NCBI GenBank assembly: GCA_022770425.1 | Contig: JALEHY010000011.1 | Location: 1-27,530 of the forward strand | DNA from: Parvimonas sp. | GTDB taxonomy: Bacteria > Bacillota > Clostridia > Tissierellales > Peptoniphilaceae | DNA: 27,530 nucleotides | Reading direction: 5' to 3' | In this document: positions 6,849 to 14,880 of the stretch, in pieces | How the letters are laid out: every line of letters begins with the position of its first letter | How positions within the stretch are numbered: the stretch's first letter is position 1 | The notes under the pieces: model-generated | The model's database searches: none | Told to the model about the DNA's origin: nothing | Seen by the model: only the letters and a program-made list of their open reading frames with translations | Position numbers and translations under genes: made by a program

Positions 6849-8075
6849 CTATTTGTAAGTTCCATACTCTCTTCTTTTTTCTTCATCGCTCAAAACATCA
6901 TAAGCTTCATTAATTTGTTTCATAATTTCTATAGAACCTTCGCTATCTTTGTTTAAGTCAGGATGATATTTTTTAGCGAGTTTTTTATATGCATTTCTTA
7001 TTTCTTCTTCTGTTGCATTTTTTTCTACGCCAAGTCTTTTATACAATAGTGGAGTTTCATTTTTTTCTCTTTGCATATTTTCATAAACCTTTTTATTATA
7101 TTCTTCCTCAGAGTAAAAATATTCTTCATCATCAAAATCATAATCGTCATATGTTTTTTCTTTATAACTATCATTTTTCTTTTTTCTATTTTCATTTGAG
7201 TTATTATAACTACTACTATAAATTTTCTTTTCTTTTAAAGCAGATTTTGGAACCCAATGAACATATTCTACTACTAAATCTTTTTCAAGTTCCAAATATG
7301 GAAAATGGACTTCTATTATACATTCAATAGCTTTTTCAGTTTCTTTTCCTGTATAAAAATTTATTTCCTTATTCATTTTGTAATTTGAAGTGTATTCAAC
7401 AATTTCTACAAACTCATCATCAAAATCATTTTTTATTTTTTTGTACATCCAAGTTTCTAAAATATATGTTTTATCTAATTTTTTTGCCTTCTCTTCAGAA
7501 TTGTTTTTATTTTTATTTTCATTAAAATTCTTTTTAGGATAATTAGAAAATCCTCTAAAATTAAAATTTAAAACTTCTTCCAGATCAACACAATAAATTT
7601 CACATTTTACAACAAAAAATATTATTGCAATAGTTAAAATTATTATCCAATGAATAACTAAATTTACTAAATTACTTTTAAAAATTAATAACATTGAATA
7701 GTTAGGATTATATCCTTCTGCAAAATTTATAAGTACATTTAAAATATAAAATGAAAATTGAATAAAATAGTATGAACTTATTACTGATACTATTAAATTA
7801 TACAAAAATACTAAATATACTAAAAATCTATTTTTACTACAAATAGATAAAACAAAATACAGAATAAGACAAGAAATAAATCCAACAACTAAACATAAAA
7901 AGAATGTTGTGGTTTTATTATATGATATAATAGCTATATATTCCGAACTTAAAAATGCAGTTAAAATAAAAATTACTACATAATCCAAAAATGAAAAGAC
8001 TGTTGTAGCTAAACTAAACACGAGTCCAAAAATACCTAACCATATCAAAAAAATAATTAAAAATACAGTATTCAT
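6849..8075 (-). CDS. Membrane-anchored J-domain protein
   Basis: This 408-residue protein has an unusual order. Residues 1 to about 165 form roughly five or six membrane helices. A charged, Asn/Lys/Glu-rich cytosolic linker follows (about 180-335), including a tract of Asp/Glu/Tyr. The J domain is at the C-terminus (about 342-406): LLYKRLGVEKNATEEEIRNAYKKLAKKYHPDLN, with the invariant HPD at 371-373. J domains recruit DnaK/Hsp70 and stimulate its ATPase; Gly/Phe and zinc-finger regions are absent, so this is a type III J protein. It would bring the chaperone to the membrane. AGGAGG precedes the ATG at 8075. It stands alone between oriT and an insertion sequence, so membership in the mobile element is uncertain. 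The substrate is unknown. Confidence 0.8.
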   Translation of the reverse strand: MNTVFLIIFLIWLGIFGLVFSLATTVFSFLDYVVIFILTAFLSSEYIAIISYNKTTTFFLCLVVGFISCLILYFVLSICSKNRFLVYLVFLYNLIVSVISSYYFIQFSFYILNVLINFAEGYNPNYSMLLIFKSNLVNLVIHWIIILTIAIIFFVVKCEIYCVDLEEVLNFNFRGFSNYPKKNFNENKNKNNSEEKAKKLDKTYILETWMYKKIKNDFDDEFVEIVEYTSNYKMNKEINFYTGKETEKAIECIIEVHFPYLELEKDLVVEYVHWVPKSALKEKKIYSSSYNNSNENRKKKNDSYKEKTYDDYDFDDEEYFYSEEEYNKKVYENMQREKNETPLLYKRLGVEKNATEEEIRNAYKKLAKKYHPDLNKDSEGSIEIMKQINEAYDVLSDEEKRREYGTYK

Positions 8076-8106
8076 GGTAACCTCCTAAAATAATTGTAAA
8101 ATTATT

Positions 8107-8171
8107 ATATAATAAAAATATTGAAAAATCCAGACAAATAAAATTAAATATTTTGGTCAACTTGACCAAAA
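8107..8171 (-). promoter_or_regulatory. Promoter and operator-like dyad of the J-domain gene
   Basis: On the minus strand TTGTCT, 17 bases, then TATTAT lie about 35 bases before the J-domain start codon, a moderate promoter. Just upstream is a perfect dyad, TTTTGGTCAA (8151-8160), one base, TTGACCAAAA (8162-8171). It lies between this promoter and a second one facing right, so it could regulate both. Confidence 0.45.
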
Positions 8172-8226
8172 TTAAAAAATAATGGAACAATAGTAAAAAA
8201 TTTTTCTCTATTTTTTATAAAAGGTG

Positions 8227-8255
8227 CTGACAAAAGAAAAAAGTGGCGGTATAAT
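8227..8255 (+). promoter_or_regulatory. Rightward promoter now facing the IS element
   Basis: CTGACA (8227-8232), 17 bases, then TATAAT (8250-8255). No gene follows before the presumed left end of the insertion sequence at about 8293, so this promoter seems to have lost its gene. The 8076-8390 gap holds this promoter, the dyad, the J-gene promoter and the transposase promoter, but no gene. Confidence 0.6.
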
Positions 8256-8327
8256 TAAAGTATAAAAATTAAATTATAAAAATCATCCAAAATGTTTCTA
8301 AGATTCTCTTAACAATCAAGAATTTAG

Positions 8328-8356
8328 TTGAAATAAAATGTCATTTATGGTATAAT
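8328..8356 (+). promoter_or_regulatory. Transposase promoter
   Basis: TTGAAA (8328-8333), 17 bases, TATAAT (8351-8356), 34 bases before the transposase ATG at 8391. AGAGGG serves as ribosome binding site. Confidence 0.7.
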
Positions 8357-8390
8357 ATTCACATAGTATAAATTTGATTAGAGGGTTAAG

Positions 8391-9347
8391 ATGGGGGATA
8401 ATAACTTAAGATTTTTGCCACATACTTTAAATACACGATTTCATGCAGTAAAAACATATAGAAGTGGTAATAGTATTAATTTTGTTTGTAGAAAATATAA
8501 AATTTCATCAAGCTCATTAATGAGGTGGAATAAAAGATTCAACGGGACAAAAGAAAGCTTGAAAGATAAGTCGCACACTCCTAAAACAAAAAATCAAAAT
8601 TGTCATACTGAAAAGGAACTGCAAGATATAAAGAATTATTTAAGAAGGAGTCCTGATATATCAATACTTGAATTATATTTTAAGTTAAAAGAGAAAAAGG
8701 GATATAAAAGACATATAAGTTCTTTATATAGAATTATTAGGAAATTAAATCTTAGAAAACAAAATAAAAATAAGAAAAAGTTAAAGTATAACTACATACC
8801 TAAAAAATACCACACTCCAGAAAAAATCGGAGAAAAGTGGCAATTAGATGTTAAGTATGTACCTAAAGAATGTTATGTTGGTAAATACTATGACAAATTT
8901 TACCAATATACAGTTATAGATGAAGCTACAAGAGAAAGATACATTTTTGCTTTTAAAGAACAATCATCTTACAGCACAGTAAAATTTATTCAGATGGCTA
9001 TAAAACATTTTGGGTACAAGCCAAAAAAAATACAAACCGACAATGGCTTTGAATTTACATATTTTAGAGATACAAAAAAGATACATCCCTTTGATAAATT
9101 TTGTATCTTGAATGGAATAAAACATAAATTGATACGTCCACGAACACCTCGTCATAATGGCAAAGTGGAACGTTCTCATAGAAATGATAATGAAAGATTT
9201 TATAAAGATTTAAAATTCTTTTCGTTAGAAGATTTGAATTATCAAATGAAAAGATACCTTTATCATTCAAACAGAATACCAATGAGACCTTTAAATTTTT
9301 TAACTCCAATTCAAAAAAGAAAAGAGTTGGAACTATTAAAAGTTTAA
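8391..9347 (+). CDS. IS481-family DDE transposase
   Basis: This complete 318-residue transposase has an N-terminal helix-turn-helix region (about 15-50: HAVKTYRSGNSINFVCRKYKISSSSLMRWNKRF). A basic linker follows, then an RNase H-like rve core from about residue 140. The catalytic acidic residues are visible: Asp in WQLDVKYVPK, Asp in IQTDNGFEF and Glu in GKVERSHRND. A single undivided frame with this domain order fits IS481 rather than IS3, whose transposase is normally made by frameshifting. It catalyses excision and insertion of its own element. The frame is intact, so it may be active. It lies exactly where mobile-element genes give way to housekeeping genes. Confidence 0.88.
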   Translation: MGDNNLRFLPHTLNTRFHAVKTYRSGNSINFVCRKYKISSSSLMRWNKRFNGTKESLKDKSHTPKTKNQNCHTEKELQDIKNYLRRSPDISILELYFKLKEKKGYKRHISSLYRIIRKLNLRKQNKNKKKLKYNYIPKKYHTPEKIGEKWQLDVKYVPKECYVGKYYDKFYQYTVIDEATRERYIFAFKEQSSYSTVKFIQMAIKHFGYKPKKIQTDNGFEFTYFRDTKKIHPFDKFCILNGIKHKLIRPRTPRHNGKVERSHRNDNERFYKDLKFFSLEDLNYQMKRYLYHSNRIPMRPLNFLTPIQKRKELELLKV

Positions 9348-9571
9348 TAATAAAAATTTAATAATCTATAATTAAAAATACAAAAAACAATACCTTTGTT
9401 TTTTGTACAATTCTAAAAAATATGTTAAAGTATTTTGATTTTTTTCTAACAAAAACACTTTAACATTTAATCAAAATTGAAATTGAATTAACAATTCAAT
9501 GTTTTTTAACAATCTATTGTTCACATCCCTTGCCTCCCCACAAAAATGAATTATGAATTAAAAAATAAAAT
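9348..9571. other. Intergenic region with low-GC hairpins; no gene seen
   Basis: It contains a possible weak terminator after the transposase: TACAAAAAACA (9379-9389) and its complement (9397-9407). It also holds the dyad of the IS right end, ATTGAATT/AATTCAAT (9482-9489/9493-9500) followed by GTTTTTT, and AACAAT/ATTGTT (9508-9521). No open frame with a ribosome binding site is visible. Confidence 0.5.
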
Positions 9572-9600
9572 TTGACTAAATATTTAAAATTTTATATACT
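9572..9600 (+). promoter_or_regulatory. Promoter of the flavoprotein-cmk-plsC-ispH/rpsA operon
   Basis: TTGACT (9572-9577), 17 bases, TATACT (9595-9600). The start would be near 9607, about 26 bases before the proposed first codon of the flavoprotein. Confidence 0.7.
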
Positions 9601-9632
9601 TATTAGGATATTAGTTTTAAGGTAGTGATTTT

Positions 9633-10856
9633 ATAAAAATAGCAGTGATTGGTGCAGGAGCATCGGGAGTTATGAGTGCGATTTTTGCTAAGAATAAGAA
9701 AAATGAGGTTTTTCTTTTTGATTCAAATGAAAAAATCGGAAAAAAGATATACATTTCCGGAAAAGGGAGATGTAATATAACAAATAATAAAGATATTTCT
9801 GAGTTTTTTGACGAAATAAATAGAAATAAAAATTTTATGTATAGTAGTTTCTATTCTTTTACAAACGAAGATATTTTAAAATTTTTCAATGAAAACGGAT
9901 TGAAAACTAAGGTTGAAAGAGGAGGTAGAGTATTTCCGCTTTCCGATAAATCAAGTGATGTGATAAAAACTTTGGAGAAAGTTCTTTGTGTAAAAGGAGT
10001 AAATGTTATTTTAAACACCGAAGTTAAAGATGTTTGTATTTCTGACGAAAAGTTTTTGTTAAAGACAAAAGAAAATTTCGGACCTTTTGATAAGGTTATT
10101 TTTGCAACCGGAGGAAAGTCATATCCTTTTACGGGGTCTAAAGGAAAGGGTCATGAAATATTAAAAAAATTAGGACATAATATAACAGACTTAAAAGCAG
10201 GATTAGTTGGAGTAGACATTAAAGAAAATATCCGAAAATATTCCGGAGTTAGTTTGAAGTTTGTTGAATTTTCGGTTTATAATAAAAATAATAAACTTTT
10301 AAACAAAGAATTTGGAGAAATGCTTTTTACTCATACGGGCTTTAGTGGTCCTATTGTTTTAAAGAGCAGTAAATTTTTTGAAAATAAAAAAGATTATAAA
10401 ATTGTAATTGATTTAAAGCCTAAACTTGATGAGCATACACTTGATTTAAGACTTTTAAGAGAATTTGAATATAATAAAAATAAAAATATAAAAAATGTTT
10501 TAAGTAATGTTTTGATAAATTCTATGGTTGAGTTAGTTTTGGAAAAATCAAACGTTGACGGTAATATATCTGTAAATCAGCTTGAAAAAGGGGAACGTAA
10601 AAAAATAGTACATACTATCAAAAATTTAGAATTTTCCTTTAGAAATTTAAGACCTTTGAGTGAAGCGATTATTACAATAGGCGGAGTTGATGTAAAAGAG
10701 GTTAATTCGTCAACTATGGAGAGTAAAATAGTTAAGAATTTGTATATTGTAGGAGAGCTCTTGGACGTAGATGCAAACACCGGAGGCTACAACTTAACGA
10801 TTGCATTTTCAACCGGACATTTAGCCGGGATTTCTTGTTTGGGAAAAGGAGTATAG
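9633..10856 (+). CDS. HI0933/YhiN-family FAD-dependent oxidoreductase (aminoacetone oxidase family)
   Basis: This flavoprotein of about 407 residues has the family's full motif set: the dinucleotide-binding GAGASG at 7-12, GKGRCNITN, ATGGKSYPFTGSKGKG, HTGFSGP, and the C-terminal GGVDVKEVNSSTMES...LYIVGELLDVDANTGGYNLTIAFSTG. The physiological substrate of this family is poorly known. The first ATG/GTG/TTG in frame is GTG at 9645, but that start removes half of the first beta strand. Codons from 9633 read ATA AAA ATA GCA GTG ATT, giving MKIAVIGAGASG, the normal N-terminus. AAGGTAGTG ends five bases before that ATA, whereas GTG 9645 is 17 bases away. An AUA start is therefore proposed. It is first in an operon with cmk, two bases before it. 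Confidence 0.82.
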   Translation: MKIAVIGAGASGVMSAIFAKNKKNEVFLFDSNEKIGKKIYISGKGRCNITNNKDISEFFDEINRNKNFMYSSFYSFTNEDILKFFNENGLKTKVERGGRVFPLSDKSSDVIKTLEKVLCVKGVNVILNTEVKDVCISDEKFLLKTKENFGPFDKVIFATGGKSYPFTGSKGKGHEILKKLGHNITDLKAGLVGVDIKENIRKYSGVSLKFVEFSVYNKNNKLLNKEFGEMLFTHTGFSGPIVLKSSKFFENKKDYKIVIDLKPKLDEHTLDLRLLREFEYNKNKNIKNVLSNVLINSMVELVLEKSNVDGNISVNQLEKGERKKIVHTIKNLEFSFRNLRPLSEAIITIGGVDVKEVNSSTMESKIVKNLYIVGELLDVDANTGGYNLTIAFSTGHLAGISCLGKGV

Positions 10857-10857
10857 T

Positions 10858-11514
10858 ATGGATTACATTATTGCAATAGACGGACCTTCAGGAGTAGGTA
10901 AAGGTACGATAGCAAAAAAATTATCTAAGATTTTAAATATAAATTATATTGATACCGGAGCGATGTATAGAGCGGTTGCATATACTTTGATTACAAATAA
11001 TATTTCTTTAGATGACCACAAAGAAATAAAAAAAATTCTTCCTAAAATAAATATGGAGTTTAAAAATAATGTTTTGTATTTAGAAGGTAAAAAAGTCGGA
11101 AAGGAGATAAGAACCGAAGAAATTTCAAAATCCGCATCACTTGTTTCAAGTTATGATTATGTGAGGGAATATATGGTTTCATTGCAAAGAAAACTTGCAG
11201 AATTTGACAGTTGTGTTTTGGACGGCAGAGATGTAGGAACTGTAATTTTTCCAAAAGCAGACTATAAATTTTATCTTAATGCTTCTTTAAAAGAAAGGGC
11301 AAGAAGAAGATATCTTCAAAGCGGAAAGAAAAACGGATTTTCACTAAAGGAAGTTATGGAAAGTATAGAAAAGCGTGATTATGAAGATATGCACAGGGAA
11401 CATTCTCCTCTTAAAAAAGCTGATGATGCAATAGAAATAGATTCAACAGAAAAAAGTTTAAAGGATACTATTATAGAAGTTTTGTCCTATATAAGAGAGG
11501 AAAAAAATGTATAA
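10858..11514 (+). CDS. cmk: Cytidylate kinase
   Basis: This 218-residue cytosolic kinase transfers phosphate from ATP to CMP or dCMP, recycling pyrimidine nucleotides for RNA, DNA and phospholipid synthesis. The P-loop is GPSGVGKGT at residues 9-17, followed by the family's YIDTGAMYRAVAY. LDGRDVGTVIFP and the basic ARRRY segment (nucleotide-binding and lid) follow, then RDYEDMHREHSPLKKADDAIEIDST, all characteristic. Length is normal. It starts two bases after the flavoprotein stop and overlaps plsC by eight bases. The order cmk-plsC-ispH-rpsA is common in Clostridia, which supports the assignment. Confidence 0.95.
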   Translation: MDYIIAIDGPSGVGKGTIAKKLSKILNINYIDTGAMYRAVAYTLITNNISLDDHKEIKKILPKINMEFKNNVLYLEGKKVGKEIRTEEISKSASLVSSYDYVREYMVSLQRKLAEFDSCVLDGRDVGTVIFPKADYKFYLNASLKERARRRYLQSGKKNGFSLKEVMESIEKRDYEDMHREHSPLKKADDAIEIDSTEKSLKDTIIEVLSYIREEKNV

Positions 11515-12097
11515 ATTTTTAAAAGTCATAGTTTCTTTTTTGATAAAAATAATATATCGTGTTGATGTAAAAGGAATTGAAAATTTTCCCAAAAACGGTC
11601 CTCTTATAATAAGTGCAAACCACACACATATTTTTGATCCTGTTATAATTGCAATTTTAACAAAAAGTCAGATTATTTTTGTATCAAAAAAAGAATTGTT
11701 TGAAAAAAAATTAGCTTCAAAATTTTTTACAAAATTGGGTGTTATACCAATTGACAGAGAAAACACTGATTTTAAAGCTATAAAGTCTTGCTTTAAGGCT
11801 TTAAGAAATAATGAGATGCTTGGAATTTTTCCGGAGGGAACAAGAGTAAAAAATGTTGATATTAGAAATATGAAAAAAGGAGTGGCTCTTATAGCTTTGA
11901 AATCCAATACTCCAATTTTACCTATTCATATAGAATCTAACTATAAAATGTTCTCAAAGGTAAAAGTTAATGTTTATTCTAAAATTGAAACTGATATTTA
12001 TGAAAATATGGAAGAATCGGAGGCAATTGATAAACTTACCGAAAAATTATTCTATGAGATTTATCAAAATAAAGATGAAAATTTACATTGCAAATAA
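11507..12097 (+). CDS. plsC: 1-acyl-sn-glycerol-3-phosphate acyltransferase
   Basis: This 196-residue membrane-associated acyltransferase makes phosphatidic acid by adding the second acyl chain to lysophosphatidic acid in phospholipid synthesis. The catalytic H(X)4D motif is NHTHIFD (His39, Asp44). The second block is VIPIDRE (about 79-85) and the substrate-binding block is FPEGTR (108-113). A short N-terminal hydrophobic segment (5-17) anchors it. Length is short but usual for the group. Start GAGAGGAAAAAAATG overlaps cmk, and its 3' end overlaps the ispH-rpsA start by 23 bases, so the genes are tightly coupled. Confidence 0.93.
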   Translation: MYKFLKVIVSFLIKIIYRVDVKGIENFPKNGPLIISANHTHIFDPVIIAILTKSQIIFVSKKELFEKKLASKFFTKLGVIPIDRENTDFKAIKSCFKALRNNEMLGIFPEGTRVKNVDIRNMKKGVALIALKSNTPILPIHIESNYKMFSKVKVNVYSKIETDIYENMEESEAIDKLTEKLFYEIYQNKDENLHCK

Positions 12098-14087
12098 TGC
12101 CGGATTTTGTTTTGGAGTGAAACGTGCAGTAAAACTTGCAGAAAAAACTTTGGATTCGAATGAAAAAAATATTTATTCCTATGGAGAACTCATTCATAAT
12201 CCTCAAGTCGTTGAACGTTTTAATTCAAAAGGGTTAAAAGTTATAGATGAATTTGAAAATGAAAAAGAAGGAACGATAGTTTTGCGTTCTCACGGAATAC
12301 ATCCGACAATCAAAGAAAAAATGAAAAGTTTAGGACATAAGTGCGTTGATTGTACTTGTCCTGTATTATCGAATATATACAGAAAAATTGAAAAAAGAGT
12401 GGAAAAAGGATACGAAATAGTCATAGTGGGAGATAAAAATCATCCTGAAATTCAAGCTATGGTAGGTTACTGTGGCGAAAAATATTGTATTATAAATACA
12501 AAAGAAGAAGCGGAAATGATAAAAAATAAAAAAAATTTGTATATTATTTCTCAAACCACTAATTTAGTAGAGAAATTTTTTCAATTTTCTGATATAATAA
12601 AGAGTGAAAATGAAAATGTTATAATTGAAAATACAATTTGTGATGCAACTTCAAAAAGACAAAATTCTTGTGAAGAATTATCAAAAAAAGTTGACTGTAT
12701 GATTGTTATTGGGGGATACAATAGCTCTAACACCAACAAACTTTTCGATGTAGCTAAAAAGTATTGCAAAAATGTGTATAGAATTGAAACATTTTTAGAT
12801 TTGCCATTGAAAGATATGGTAAAATATAAGAAAATAGGATTAACCGCCGGCGCTTCAACTCCGGATTGGTTAATAGAGGAGGTAGTTGAAGGTATGGAAT
12901 TATTAAGTAAGGATGAATTCATGGAACAAATAGAAGGGAGTATTAAGAAAATTTATCCACGAGAAGTAGTTAAAGGAACTATAATTTATGTTACAGATAC
13001 TGAAGTTATGGTTAATATAGGTTATAGAAGTGATGGTATTATTAAACTTGATGAGTTATCTACTGATCCTACTAAAAGACCAAAAGATTTATTTCACGAA
13101 GGACAAGAAATTGATGTTTATGTAATTAAACTTGATGACGGTGAAGGAAATGTTGTGTTGTCAGCCAAGAGAGTTGAATCACTTAAAGATTGGCAAAATT
13201 TAGTAGAAAAGTTCAATAACAAAGAGTTGGTAGAAGCTGAGATTATAAAAGAAGTTAAGGGAGGCCTATTAGCTACTGTTAGTGGAATTAATGCTTTTAT
13301 TCCTGCAAGTCATATCACAACTAACTTCGTTAAAGATTTTTCACCATATATCGGTCAAAAATTAGAATGTGAAATAATAAATCTTGATGAAAGAAAGAAA
13401 AAAATTGTTCTTTCAAGAAAAGTTATAGAAGAAAGAGCTATTCAAGAAAAATTGGACTTAGCTTGGAGTAAATTGGCAGTAGGAGATGTTCTAAAAGGAA
13501 AAGTCAGAAAATTAACCGACTTCGGTGCATTTGTAAACTTGGGAGAAGTTGATGGGTTAGTTCATGTTTCTGATATTTCTTGGAACAGAATAAAATATCC
13601 TTCAGATATATTGTCAGTAGGAGATGAAATTGAAGTAACAATTTTAAAACTTAATAGAGAAAGAAACAGAATTTCTTTAGGTTTAAAACAATTATTGAAG
13701 AAGCCTTTTGAATTATTTTTAGAAAATAATAAAATCGGTGATGTTGTAACAGGAAAAGTTATTAATTTAACTGATTTTGGTGCTTTTGTTAAATTAAAAG
13801 AAAATGTTGAAGGTTTAGTTCACGTTTCTCAAATTTCTCATGAACATATCGAAAAAGCATCTGATGTTCTAAGTATAGATCAAGAAGTAGAAGTAAAGAT
13901 TATAAATATTGACGAAGAAAATCAAAAAATTTCTTTATCAATAAAAGAATTATTATCTAAACCTCAAGTTGAGGAAAAGGAAGAAATCGTAGAAGAAACT
14001 CCTGTTGAAGAAAAAGAGGAACAAGTTAAGTTTGAAAATCAAGAATTGGACAATTCAATTGGAGCTTTACTTGACATTGAATTATAA
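12075..14087 (+). CDS. ispH-rpsA: Fused 4-hydroxy-3-methylbut-2-enyl diphosphate reductase / ribosomal protein S1
   Basis: This is a 670-residue fusion. Residues 1 to about 280 are IspH, the [4Fe-4S] enzyme of the last MEP-pathway step, which makes IPP and DMAPP. Its cluster cysteines are Cys12 (AGFCFGV), Cys95 (CTCP) and Cys189 (NTICDAT); GELIHN, RSHGIHP, HPE and GGYNSSNT also match. Residues 300-630 hold four S1 RNA-binding domains, the last two being clearest (LTDFGAFVNLGEVDGLVHVSDISW and LTDFGAFVKLKENVEGLVHVSQISH). An acidic tail follows. Such fusions are known in Clostridia. In-frame upstream ATG codons lie inside plsC; the start at 12075 gives the standard MKIYIANNAGFCFG. The ribosome binding site is weak, consistent with coupling to plsC. 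No MEP partner genes are in the window. Confidence 0.93.
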   Translation: MKIYIANNAGFCFGVKRAVKLAEKTLDSNEKNIYSYGELIHNPQVVERFNSKGLKVIDEFENEKEGTIVLRSHGIHPTIKEKMKSLGHKCVDCTCPVLSNIYRKIEKRVEKGYEIVIVGDKNHPEIQAMVGYCGEKYCIINTKEEAEMIKNKKNLYIISQTTNLVEKFFQFSDIIKSENENVIIENTICDATSKRQNSCEELSKKVDCMIVIGGYNSSNTNKLFDVAKKYCKNVYRIETFLDLPLKDMVKYKKIGLTAGASTPDWLIEEVVEGMELLSKDEFMEQIEGSIKKIYPREVVKGTIIYVTDTEVMVNIGYRSDGIIKLDELSTDPTKRPKDLFHEGQEIDVYVIKLDDGEGNVVLSAKRVESLKDWQNLVEKFNNKELVEAEIIKEVKGGLLATVSGINAFIPASHITTNFVKDFSPYIGQKLECEIINLDERKKKIVLSRKVIEERAIQEKLDLAWSKLAVGDVLKGKVRKLTDFGAFVNLGEVDGLVHVSDISWNRIKYPSDILSVGDEIEVTILKLNRERNRISLGLKQLLKKPFELFLENNKIGDVVTGKVINLTDFGAFVKLKENVEGLVHVSQISHEHIEKASDVLSIDQEVEVKIINIDEENQKISLSIKELLSKPQVEEKEEIVEETPVEEKEEQVKFENQELDNSIGALLDIEL

Positions 14088-14122
14088 AATTAATAAAATT
14101 TAATTTTAATTTAAACATTATT

Positions 14123-14160
14123 AGCTACCGCATATTGAAAAAATATGTGGTAGCTTTTTA
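14123..14160 (+). terminator. Terminator of the flavoprotein-ispH/rpsA operon
   Basis: AGCTACC-G-CATATT pairs with AATATG-T-GGTAGCT (14123-14136/14142-14155), with one internal mismatch. TTTTTA follows. Confidence 0.88.
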
Positions 14161-14208
14161 TATTTTACTTTTTGAAAGATAAAAAATTTGAATTTTAAAA
14201 AAGTAATT

Positions 14209-14251
14209 AAAAAAACGCTTAATGAACAAATTTAAACTTGTTCATTAAGCG
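14209..14251 (-). terminator. Terminator of the minus-strand lipoprotein gene
   Basis: A perfect 14-bp stem, CGCTTAATGAACAA (14216-14229) with its complement at 14238-14251, lies seven bases past the stop codon. On the minus strand a seven-base T-run (complement of 14209-14215) follows. Confidence 0.85.
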
Positions 14252-14258
14252 AGTAATT

Positions 14259-14657
14259 TTACTTGTTTTTTCTCAAAATCTCCGGATTAATATAAACTTC
14301 CTTGTCTTCTTCATCTTCAATTGTATAGTCGTCAACAAGAAGTAGTTTATATTCAAATTTGTCTGCGGTTATATACTTTTTCCCTTCTTTTTCTTCAATT
14401 CTAACATTTTTATAAGTTTGTAATTCCGATTTTTTAAAACGGTCTTTATCATTTAAGTATTCTGCATCCATATCCGGTTTTATTTTTGAAGGTCCTTGAA
14501 ATTCCAAGATATTTCCCTTTTTTATCAGTACATATCCACCACCTCTTGTATTAAAAGGTTTTTCATACATTTCTTTAGGAATGTTGCTTGATTTACAAGA
14601 TGCAAATGTTAAGAGAAGTCCCGATAACAAAAATGCTTTAAAAAACTTTTTTTTCAT
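14259..14657 (-). CDS. Small predicted lipoprotein, unknown function
   Basis: This 132-residue protein has a type II signal peptide: MKKKFFKAFLLSGLLLTFASC, with the lipobox FASC and Cys21 as the lipidated residue. It is therefore exported and anchored to the outer face of the membrane. The mature part is charged and beta-rich (GGGYVLIKKGNILEFQGPSKI, KKYITADKFEYKLLLVDDYTI) and short of recognisable motifs. GGAGG lies before the ATG. It is monocistronic, with its own promoter and a strong terminator, and sits between two core operons on the opposite strand. Function not recognised. Confidence 0.8.
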   Translation of the reverse strand: MKKKFFKAFLLSGLLLTFASCKSSNIPKEMYEKPFNTRGGGYVLIKKGNILEFQGPSKIKPDMDAEYLNDKDRFKKSELQTYKNVRIEEKEGKKYITADKFEYKLLLVDDYTIEDEEDKEVYINPEILRKNK

Positions 14658-14705
14658 AACTGATTACCTCCATAAAAATATTAATAGATATAATCTGTTA
14701 ATGCT

Positions 14706-14733
14706 ATATTACTATAAATCGTTTTTTTGTCAA
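14706..14733 (-). promoter_or_regulatory. Promoter of the minus-strand lipoprotein gene
   Basis: On the minus strand a perfect TTGACA (14728-14733) is followed after 16 bases by TAATAT (14706-14711), about 50 bases before the start codon. Confidence 0.65.
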
Positions 14734-14838
14734 GGGATTTTGCTGTAAAATAATAAATTTGTGAATGTGAAATCAATTTAATATTTAATTTATAATTTTA
14801 GTTCTGAAAAAATTATTTCTTTATCTTTTTATTTTTGG

Positions 14839-14844
14839 TATAAT
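14839..14844 (+). promoter_or_regulatory. -10 element upstream of comEC
   Basis: A TATAAT lies 36 bases before the comEC ATG. The -35 region at the right distance (TTTCTT) is poor, so this promoter may be weak or regulated. Confidence 0.45.
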
Positions 14845-14880
14845 TAGTGTGAATTGATTTTTAATATTTTTGGAGTAATT

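Larger units (their letters stand above)
8293..9465 (+). mobile_element. IS481-family insertion sequence (ends tentative)
   Basis: A single complete transposase gene is flanked by candidate imperfect terminal inverted repeats beginning TGTT. The left one starts at 8293; the right one, read on the minus strand, starts at 9465 (TGTTAAAGTG). By eye about 13 of 24 positions agree, so the ends are provisional. No clear target duplication is visible. A dyad TGTTAAAGT/ACTTTAACA (9423-9431/9457-9465) sits inside the right end. Confidence 0.5.

Noticed and set aside
9423..9465. Transcription terminator after the transposase
   Set aside because: The dyad has a loop of about 25 bases and no T-run; it is better read as part of the insertion sequence's right end.
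11970..12074. N-terminal extension of IspH-S1 from an upstream ATG
   Set aside because: Those codons lie within plsC, are not IspH-like, and the normal IspH N-terminus begins at 12075.
14854..14880. TTG start for ComEC at 14854
   Set aside because: It lacks a ribosome binding site, and the ATG at 14881 has GGAG at the right distance.
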